Below are positions 27,296-33,798 of a stretch of DNA of 33,798 nt, piece after piece. The translations under genes were made by a program, and so were the position numbers. The DNA is from an uncultured Blautia sp. (lineage in GTDB: Bacteria > Bacillota > Clostridia > Lachnospirales > Lachnospiraceae), in NCBI GenBank assembly GCA_945872375.1, contig CAMBYR010000002.1, positions 1-33,798 on the forward strand, in the 5' to 3' direction. Within the stretch, counting starts at the first letter, position 1. Every line of letters starts with the position of its first letter. The notes under the pieces were generated by a model. The model did no database searches and was not told the origin of the DNA. It was given only the letters and a program-made list of their open reading frames with translations.

Positions 27296-27531
27296 ATACC
27301 TTTTTGAAGAATCAGAGTCAGCTTTTTGATGAAAATGTTGCGGAAACGCCGGAAGAAGCAGAGGAGTTTCTGGAGGAATGTATGGCAGTGGAGGCAGATA
27401 CCATTCAGGATGTGAGAAAATATCTGGATGGAGCAGGTGCTGATGTGGAAGGAATGTCAGATGACGAATTGAGAGATGCCTGTGAAGTGTTTGAACTTCC
27501 TTCCGGAAAATACCTGATCGTAGAAGGCTGA
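27274..27531 (+). CDS. Small acidic protein of unknown function
   Basis: 85-aa ORF overlapping the HAD gene end by 22 bp; MYKKESIDTFLKNQSQLFDENVAETPEEAEEFLEE...; SD-like AAAGGAGAAAA. Confidence 0.7.
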   Translation: MYKKESIDTFLKNQSQLFDENVAETPEEAEEFLEECMAVEADTIQDVRKYLDGAGADVEGMSDDELRDACEVFELPSGKYLIVEG

Positions 27532-27677
27532 CCGACAGGCGAAAATTCTATATAGTTCAGAAGATGGGAAAATGCAGATTACACTGACAGCGCTTACTAT
27601 GATAAAATAGGCGTACCAAAAGATTATGATTACAGAATCACGGCAATCAATTTTGGAAAGATAAAGGAGGATGACTT

Positions 27678-30365
27678 ATGAAGAAAACCAGAATTCTGGC
27701 AGTTGTGATGTCTGTGCTGATGATGATTTCCATGCTTCCTGCAATGGTATTTGCAGCAGCAGTTCCGGCAGGAGCATTGGGCGGCGAACTGAAAATCAAA
27801 GGTATTGCCGCTTTTGAACAGGAATTAAGTGCAGATTATAAAAAAGTTACACCGGAAGGAATAACAGATGATTATGTCACATTTCTCTGGCAGAGAAAAA
27901 TTTCCGATAATGCCGAAGACCCGCTTGTGGAGCTGGGCAAGGAAAAAACATACAAAGTGACAGCCGAGGATGTGGGATATAAAATTGTCCTGACCATCAC
28001 GGGACGCGAAGACATGGGCGTTACGGGATCACTGACAGTAACCAGCGATCCGGTACTTGCAGAGGTTCCGGCAGAGCTTCTGGCTCAGCTTCAGCAGGAA
28101 GAGGCAGCAGCACTTTCCGAAGAAGTTCAGACGGAAGGCGATTCCGTGAACCAGATTCCGGAAGGAGAAGTATACGAGGAACTGCCTGCAGAGAACACAG
28201 CATCCGAAGAACTGGCGATAGACGAAGAAATACTTTCTGAAGAAACGTCTTCTGAAGAAACATATTCCGAAGAAAACAACTCTGAGGAAGTGAATACGGA
28301 TGCAGATGTGCAGGAAGAAACTTACGAAGATGAAGAACTGTTTCCTATCACGGAAATGAATGAAGAACTGTATCCTGTAGAAGAAATCTCCGAGGGGGAT
28401 GAAGCAGAGCTGCGGGAGGAAGCACCTGTTTATTCTGCAGAGGCTGTCACGGGAGACGGTACGGGCGTCATTGATTTTGGAACGATCACCGCAGGAAAAG
28501 AATCTGAGATTGTTCCGGTGGAATTTTATGTGCAGAATACGGGTACCGGCACACTGAACTTCCCGGAGATCACTCCGGAGCGTTTTATGGTTCAGGACAT
28601 TCAGGAACCTCTGGAACCGGGCGAAAAAGCGGTGCTTTGGATTGTTCCAAGAGAGGGCATCACGCCAGGTACTTATGAAGATGAGATCGTATATCAGGCC
28701 AATGAGGATGAAAATGCAAAAGCGTCTGTTGTTGCGAAGATCACAGTGACAGAGGCAGCACCGGAGGAACCGGCAGACGATCCGAATGAAACACTGGAAC
28801 CGGCAGAAAATCCGGGACAGATCCAGGAGCCGGCAGACGATCCGGAACAGACACCGGAACCGACAGAAGAACCTGCAGCGACACCGGAACCGACAGAGGA
28901 ACCTGCAGCAACACCTGAGCCGACAGTGATTTCAGTGGAAGCAGATCCTTCGGCAGTTGCATTTGACGGAATCACAGAGGGAGATCCGGTTCCGGAAGCA
29001 AAAACCATTACATTGAAAAACAGCGGAAATACGGAAGTCACTCTGGCAATCGAGGAAGCAGAGCAGTTCACGGCAGAAGGGACAAAGGATTTCCTGGTAA
29101 GCAGTCTGACAGCATCTGTTCTGCAGCCGGGCGAGACAGCATCCTTTACTGTACAGCCTAAGGGTGGCCTTAAGGCAGAGCATTATGTAAACGTGATCAA
29201 GATCGTCAGCGCTGTTGACGGTACGGAACTTGCGTCCGTAGAAGCATCTGTGGAAGTGGGCAAAAAGATGGTTCATAAATTAACGATAAGTCCGGATACG
29301 CTGGATTTCGGCAGCGCAATTCAGGGATATACAGAGGCTCCTAAGGCACAGAAGGTTACTGTTACCAACGATGGAAATGTCACAGAGGTTCTGGGACAGC
29401 CGGCAGGAACAAGCTTCACCGTAGGAGCACTGAGTGCTGTGGAACTGGCTCCCGGCAGCTCCACTACCTTTATGGTTCAGCCTGCGACAGGACTGGCAGC
29501 GGGGGAATATTACGAGACAATCATAGTTCCGTCAGAATCCGGCACGGAATGTAAATTTGTTGCTCTTCTGGATGTGGAACAGCAGGATACCTCCGTAAAG
29601 CTTACCGGTATTACCAGACCGCAGGATATTACAGGTCTGGAAAACGGAACAGAAAAGAAGGCAGAAGCAATGAAGCTTCCGTCAACGGTTGTTATTCAGA
29701 CTTCCAATGGAGAAATGAAAGCTGCAGTTGCATGGGATGTAAACGGATGCGCATATGATCCGGCCGGCACGACCCAGCAGAGCTTCCGGGTAAACGGAAC
29801 TGTGACTCTTCCGGCTGGTGTGACGAATCCATCCGGAATCAGCCTGGTAATTTCCGTCAATGTATCCGTAAATGGATATACAGCAAACATTGCATCTCCG
29901 GATAACAATCAGATTACCGGAATTACTCCAAACGGTGAATATCAGACAAAAGCAACCATTTCCTTTACAGCAGTAGGTGCAGGTATGGATAATGCAAGAC
30001 CTCGTAAAGGTGATGTCAGATATCTTCCTCTGAACTGGACGGTTGTAAATACCAATACCTGGACAGGTGCTCCGTATGCAGCAAGTTTCGGAATGGGAAG
30101 AAGCGGTGAGTATACACTGAGTGTCGTATTCTCCCGTCAGGAATATGATGGAAGCAATTGGGTAACCAGCGGAGAACAGGATACGAAAAAAGTTTCCTTC
30201 CGTGTAGTAGACGGCTCTGGTGTTACACCTACCCCGACGCTGACTGCAGAACAGAAAGCAGCGGTTCAGACGGGAGATAATTCTCCGATCATTCCGCTGG
30301 TGATTGCGCTTGTTGTAGCAGTGCTCTGCATCGTAGGCGTAGTGGTATTCCGAAAAAAGAAATAA
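27678..30365 (+). CDS. Large secreted/surface protein with repeated FG-type Ig-like domains, Pro/Glu repeats and C-terminal anchor
   Basis: Signal peptide; three FGxI domains (VIDFGTITAGKESE, VAFDGITEGDPVPE, LDFGSAIQGYTEAPK); PEPTEEPAATPEPTEEPAATPEPT; C-terminal VQTGDNSPII, TM helix, RKKK. Confidence 0.85.
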   Translation: MKKTRILAVVMSVLMMISMLPAMVFAAAVPAGALGGELKIKGIAAFEQELSADYKKVTPEGITDDYVTFLWQRKISDNAEDPLVELGKEKTYKVTAEDVGYKIVLTITGREDMGVTGSLTVTSDPVLAEVPAELLAQLQQEEAAALSEEVQTEGDSVNQIPEGEVYEELPAENTASEELAIDEEILSEETSSEETYSEENNSEEVNTDADVQEETYEDEELFPITEMNEELYPVEEISEGDEAELREEAPVYSAEAVTGDGTGVIDFGTITAGKESEIVPVEFYVQNTGTGTLNFPEITPERFMVQDIQEPLEPGEKAVLWIVPREGITPGTYEDEIVYQANEDENAKASVVAKITVTEAAPEEPADDPNETLEPAENPGQIQEPADDPEQTPEPTEEPAATPEPTEEPAATPEPTVISVEADPSAVAFDGITEGDPVPEAKTITLKNSGNTEVTLAIEEAEQFTAEGTKDFLVSSLTASVLQPGETASFTVQPKGGLKAEHYVNVIKIVSAVDGTELASVEASVEVGKKMVHKLTISPDTLDFGSAIQGYTEAPKAQKVTVTNDGNVTEVLGQPAGTSFTVGALSAVELAPGSSTTFMVQPATGLAAGEYYETIIVPSESGTECKFVALLDVEQQDTSVKLTGITRPQDITGLENGTEKKAEAMKLPSTVVIQTSNGEMKAAVAWDVNGCAYDPAGTTQQSFRVNGTVTLPAGVTNPSGISLVISVNVSVNGYTANIASPDNNQITGITPNGEYQTKATISFTAVGAGMDNARPRKGDVRYLPLNWTVVNTNTWTGAPYAASFGMGRSGEYTLSVVFSRQEYDGSNWVTSGEQDTKKVSFRVVDGSGVTPTPTLTAEQKAAVQTGDNSPIIPLVIALVVAVLCIVGVVVFRKKK

Positions 30366-30412
30366 TGTAAAAGAAGGACCATCTCTGTGAGACAGAGACA
30401 GTCAGTTTTCAG

Positions 30413-30447
30413 AAAAAGAAGGTACCAGGACCCGGTACCTTCTTTTT
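30413..30447 (+). terminator. Rho-independent terminator
   Basis: AAAAAGAAGGTACC-AGGACCC-GGTACCTTCTTTTT. Confidence 0.9.
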
Positions 30448-30479
30448 ACTTCAGCAGAAAACCATAATCAATGCAATTA

Positions 30480-30506
30480 CTAGCACTCAACGAAAATGAG
30501 TGCTAA
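30480..30506. promoter_or_regulatory. CIRCE element (HrcA operator)
   Basis: CTAGCACTC-AACGAAAAT-GAGTGCTAA; consensus TTAGCACTC-N9-GAGTGCTAA with one mismatch. Confidence 0.93.
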
Positions 30507-30513
30507 ATTTCTC

Positions 30514-30542
30514 TTGACATTTCTTCCAAGGAGTATTACTAT
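30514..30542 (+). promoter_or_regulatory. htpG promoter
   Basis: TTGACA, 17 bp, TACTAT. Confidence 0.75.
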
Positions 30543-30615
30543 ACTATTTAACGAATCAGAAACAGCAGAAATACAAAACAGATTATAATAAAAAACCTAA
30601 AGGAGTGTGGATAAC

Positions 30616-32679
30616 ATGGCTGAAAAGCATGGTAATTTGTCAATTAACAGTGAAAATATTTTCCCGATTATTAAAAAGTGGTTGTATTCAGATCACGATA
30701 TTTTTGTAAGGGAACTGATTTCCAATGGCTGCGATGCGATTACAAAACTTCGCAAGCTGGAAGTGATGGGAGAGTATTCTTTTCCGGAAAAGTATAAAGC
30801 CAGTATTCAGGTAATTGTGAATCCGGAAGAAAAGACACTGAAATTTATTGATACCGGTATTGGTATGACAGCCGATGAAGTAGAAGAATATATTACACAG
30901 ATTGCTTTTTCAGGTGCAACAGAATTCCTGGAAAAATACAAGGACAAAACCTCGGATGATCAGATCATCGGACACTTCGGACTTGGATTTTATTCTGCGT
31001 TTATGGTTGCAGATGAAGTGCATATCGATACCCTTTCTTATAAAGAAGGAGCAGAACCGGTACACTGGAGCTGCGATGGCGGTACAGAATATGAGATGCA
31101 GACGGGAAATAAGGCAACGGTGGGAACAGAGATTACGTTGTTCCTGAATGAAGAAAGTGTGGAATTTGCCAACGAATACCGTATGCGTGAGGTAATTGAG
31201 AGATATTGTTCCTTTATGCCGGTGGAAATTTTCCTTTCCAAAGAAAATGCAGAGCAGCAGTATGAGACCATTGATGAAGCAGATCTGAGAGAAGATGACG
31301 TGATCGTTGAGCATATTCACGAGGATGCCAAAACAGAAGAAAAAGAGAATGAAAACGGCGAAAAAGAAATTGTTGAAATCTCTCCTGCGAAAGAACGTGT
31401 AAAGATCAATAAACGTCCCGTATCCTTAAGTGATACACATCCGCTTTGGATGAAGCATCCAAACGAGTGTACAGACGAGGAATATCGGGAATTTTACCGC
31501 AAGGTATTTATGGATTACAAAGAGCCGCTGTTCTGGATTCATCTGAATATGGACTATCCATTTAACCTGAAGGGAATCCTTTATTTCCCGAAAATCAATA
31601 CCGAATATGATTCTGTAGAGGGAACCATTAAACTTTACAATAACCAGGTGTTTATCGCAGATAATATTAAAGAAGTCATTCCGGAATTCCTTCTTCTTCT
31701 GAAAGGTGTGATCGACTGTCCGGATCTTCCTCTGAATGTTTCCAGAAGTGCCCTTCAGAATGATGGCTTTGTAAAGAAAATTTCCGAATACATTGCCAAG
31801 AAAGTGGCCGATAAGCTTACCGGAATGTGTAAGACCGACAGAGAATCCTATGAGAGATACTGGGATGACATCAGCCCGTTTATCAAGTATGGATGCATCA
31901 AGGATACGAAGTTTGCCGATAAGATGAACGAATATCTTCTTTTTAAGAATCTGGATGGCAAATATCTTACTCTGAAGGACTGCATTGAAGAGAATAAAAA
32001 AGAAGCGCCGGCAACGGAAGAGGCTCAGACTGAGACTGCAGAAACCGAAGAGGCAGACAGCAAGGATTCCGAGCAGAAGGAACCGGAAAAAACCACGATT
32101 TTCTATGTGACAGATGAAGTACAGCAGAGCCAGTATATTAATATGTTTAAAGAGGCCGGCAAGGATGCGGTCGTTCTGAAACATAATATTGACAGTCCGT
32201 TTATCTCCCACCTGGAACAGCGTGATCAGACGATCCAGTTCAAACGAATCGATGCAGACCTTACAGAGGAGCTGCGGGAAGAGGGAGCAGCGGATGAAGA
32301 AATGGTAAAAACGCTTACCGATCTTTTCCGTAAGAGCCTGAATAAGGATAAGCTGGAAGTAAAGGTGGAGAAATTAAAGAATGCAAATACAGCTGCGATG
32401 ATGACTCTTTCCGAAGAAAGCCGCCGTATGCAGGATATGATGAAGATGTACAACATGTACGGAATGGATCCGGGTATGTTCGGAGGCAGCGAAACACTTG
32501 TACTGAATGCGAACCATCCGCTGGTTCAGTATGTGGCTGGAAATACAGAAGGTGAGCACACCAAAGTGATCTGTGAACAGCTGTATGATCTGGCAATGCT
32601 CAGCCACAAACAGCTTTCGCCGGAAGAAATGACAAAATTTGTTAAGAGAAGCAATGATATTATGATGCTTCTTGTATAA
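30616..32679 (+). CDS. htpG: Molecular chaperone HtpG (Hsp90)
   Basis: MAEKHGNLSINSENIFPIIKKWLYSDHDIFVRELISNGCDAITKL, DTGIGMT, IGHFGLGFYSAFMVAD, NVSRSALQND. Confidence 0.97.
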   Translation: MAEKHGNLSINSENIFPIIKKWLYSDHDIFVRELISNGCDAITKLRKLEVMGEYSFPEKYKASIQVIVNPEEKTLKFIDTGIGMTADEVEEYITQIAFSGATEFLEKYKDKTSDDQIIGHFGLGFYSAFMVADEVHIDTLSYKEGAEPVHWSCDGGTEYEMQTGNKATVGTEITLFLNEESVEFANEYRMREVIERYCSFMPVEIFLSKENAEQQYETIDEADLREDDVIVEHIHEDAKTEEKENENGEKEIVEISPAKERVKINKRPVSLSDTHPLWMKHPNECTDEEYREFYRKVFMDYKEPLFWIHLNMDYPFNLKGILYFPKINTEYDSVEGTIKLYNNQVFIADNIKEVIPEFLLLLKGVIDCPDLPLNVSRSALQNDGFVKKISEYIAKKVADKLTGMCKTDRESYERYWDDISPFIKYGCIKDTKFADKMNEYLLFKNLDGKYLTLKDCIEENKKEAPATEEAQTETAETEEADSKDSEQKEPEKTTIFYVTDEVQQSQYINMFKEAGKDAVVLKHNIDSPFISHLEQRDQTIQFKRIDADLTEELREEGAADEEMVKTLTDLFRKSLNKDKLEVKVEKLKNANTAAMMTLSEESRRMQDMMKMYNMYGMDPGMFGGSETLVLNANHPLVQYVAGNTEGEHTKVICEQLYDLAMLSHKQLSPEEMTKFVKRSNDIMMLLV

Positions 32680-32693
32680 GAAAAAAATGATTA

Positions 32694-32737
32694 CCCCCGA
32701 AGAAGGTGCTAAAGACAGGACTTTTCTTCGGGGGTTC
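32694..32737 (+). terminator. Terminator-like hairpin after htpG
   Basis: CCCCCGAAGAA...TTCTTCGGGGG; short T tract only. Confidence 0.55.
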
Positions 32738-32876
32738 TATGTTAAAATAACAGATGAACCTGAAACAAAACTCGAAAAAGAACTCTTTTTGTCTGAATTC
32801 CTCGAGTTTTTTAAGAAAATCGAAAGCATTTTAATTTTGTCGTATAATGGAGAAAAACGTAAAAGAGGAGAGCAGT

Positions 32877-33224
32877 ATGAAGGAAGTGTATCATCTGATT
32901 AGGAAGCTTGGGGCGACATCAAAGTACAAGGGCTATTACTATGTTGCAGAAGCCGTAAGAATTTGCATGGAACTTCAGGAGGAACCTGTCAGAATCACAA
33001 AGGATATTTATCCGCTGTTGGCTAAGAAATTTAAGTCTACCCCTATGAATATTGAGCACGACATTCGCACAGTAGTGAATGTCTGTTGGAATGGAAATAA
33101 AGGGTTCCTGGATTGCATTGCAGGATACCCGTTGATTTATAAACCGACAAATAGTGAATTTATTGATATGTTGGCATATTATCTTCTGGAAAAAGAAGAC
33201 CATCAGGAAAAAATGTCTTCATGA
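32877..33224 (+). CDS. Stand-alone Spo0A C-terminal (effector) domain-like DNA-binding protein
   Basis: LIRKLGATSKYKGYYYVAEAVRICMELQEEPVRITKDIYPLLAKKFKSTPMNIEHDIRTVVNVCW resembles Spo0A-C; no receiver domain. ATG 32877 with AGAGGAGAG SD. Confidence 0.8.
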   Translation: MKEVYHLIRKLGATSKYKGYYYVAEAVRICMELQEEPVRITKDIYPLLAKKFKSTPMNIEHDIRTVVNVCWNGNKGFLDCIAGYPLIYKPTNSEFIDMLAYYLLEKEDHQEKMSS

Positions 33225-33228
33225 ACGC

Positions 33229-33720
33229 CTACAGCATTTCAAAAGCAATGGAGCAGCGGCGGAAAAAATCAATGACAATCTGATCCCATTGCTGTTCCGG
33301 AGCTTTATCGGGAATAAATGTTTTCAGAGAAAGCCCTGTGGTACAAATGAGTTCTTTGTTTCGATATTGAAAATTCAGATACATTCCGCCTATTTCCGGC
33401 GTATGGTATTTCTGTGAAAATTCCTGCTGTCTGGAAACGGGAGGCTGGAAAATGATTTTAAAGGAAACCGGTGTTTTTTTTCCGCGTATAATAGAATAGC
33501 AGTAAGGTTTGATGTCTTTCCATAAGGAATACTGCTGATTGGATTGATCGAGAAGGGCGCATTCATCCGTATCATAAAAAGCACGCTTTATTTTTCCGTC
33601 AATGGAAAAGGTGTTAAATGTGGTGATGACAGCCTCTGTCAGTTCCAGGGAATCAAATACCGTACCGATTAACAGCTGATTCATCATCTCTTTTATATCC
33701 AGAATTTTTAATGCGATCAT
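33229..33720 (-). CDS. DUF5721-like protein of unknown function
   Basis: MIALKILDIKEMMNQLLIGTVFDSLELTEAVITTFNTFSIDGKIKRAFYD; SD AAGGAG upstream of the internal ATG at 33720. Confidence 0.65.
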   Translation of the reverse strand: MIALKILDIKEMMNQLLIGTVFDSLELTEAVITTFNTFSIDGKIKRAFYDTDECALLDQSNQQYSLWKDIKPYCYSIIRGKKTPVSFKIIFQPPVSRQQEFSQKYHTPEIGGMYLNFQYRNKELICTTGLSLKTFIPDKAPEQQWDQIVIDFFRRCSIAFEML

Positions 33721-33798
33721 GTTCGATACTCCTTCAATCATATTTAATGCTATTATAAAGCACATCTGAAAAAAAGAACAGAGTTTTTCGAAAAAGAC

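Noticed and set aside
28740-28925. CRISPR-like periodicity
   Set aside because: Repeats are in-frame coding Pro/Glu/Thr repeats without spacers. No CRISPR array seen in the window.
28694-29071. Minus-strand Gly/Ser/Val-rich ORF inside the surface protein
   Set aside because: Antisense translation of the PEPTEEP repeats.

Overview
The window is Firmicutes DNA that looks like Lachnospiraceae/Clostridia from codon usage, gene content and regulatory motifs. Taxonomy is inferred. Most of it is ordinary chromosome. It carries c-di-GMP turnover genes (a truncated GGDEF gene and a 1458-aa GGDEF/GGDNF/EAL/PAS protein), rlmD-like, rnhA, glmS, ridA, egsA/araM-like, ispF, cysS, mrnC, rlmB, sigH-like, tRNA-Thr(GGT), glnS, a ferredoxin, maf, a HAD phosphatase, a large surface protein, htpG, a stand-alone Spo0A effector-domain protein and a DUF5721-like gene. 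The most interesting parts are: (1) a candidate type I toxin-antitoxin locus at 22.6-22.9 kb, where a 29-aa holin-like toxin ORF faces a convergent antisense RNA and its leader could sequester the SD, with a predicted 5'-3' mRNA interaction; (2) a putative radical-SAM + DUF4130 DNA-repair pair whose promoter carries a perfect SOS/LexA-like box between -35 and -10 and a second box 32 bp downstream; (3) a 77-bp structured repeat in two copies just upstream of that promoter; (4) a 27-bp palindrome found three times, one copy flanked by 8-bp direct repeats and one showing a compensatory stem change; (5) a 166-bp imperfect palindrome downstream of tRNA-Thr; (6) an HPr-family pseudogene missing from the ORF track. 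All calls come from reading the sequence; no database search was run.
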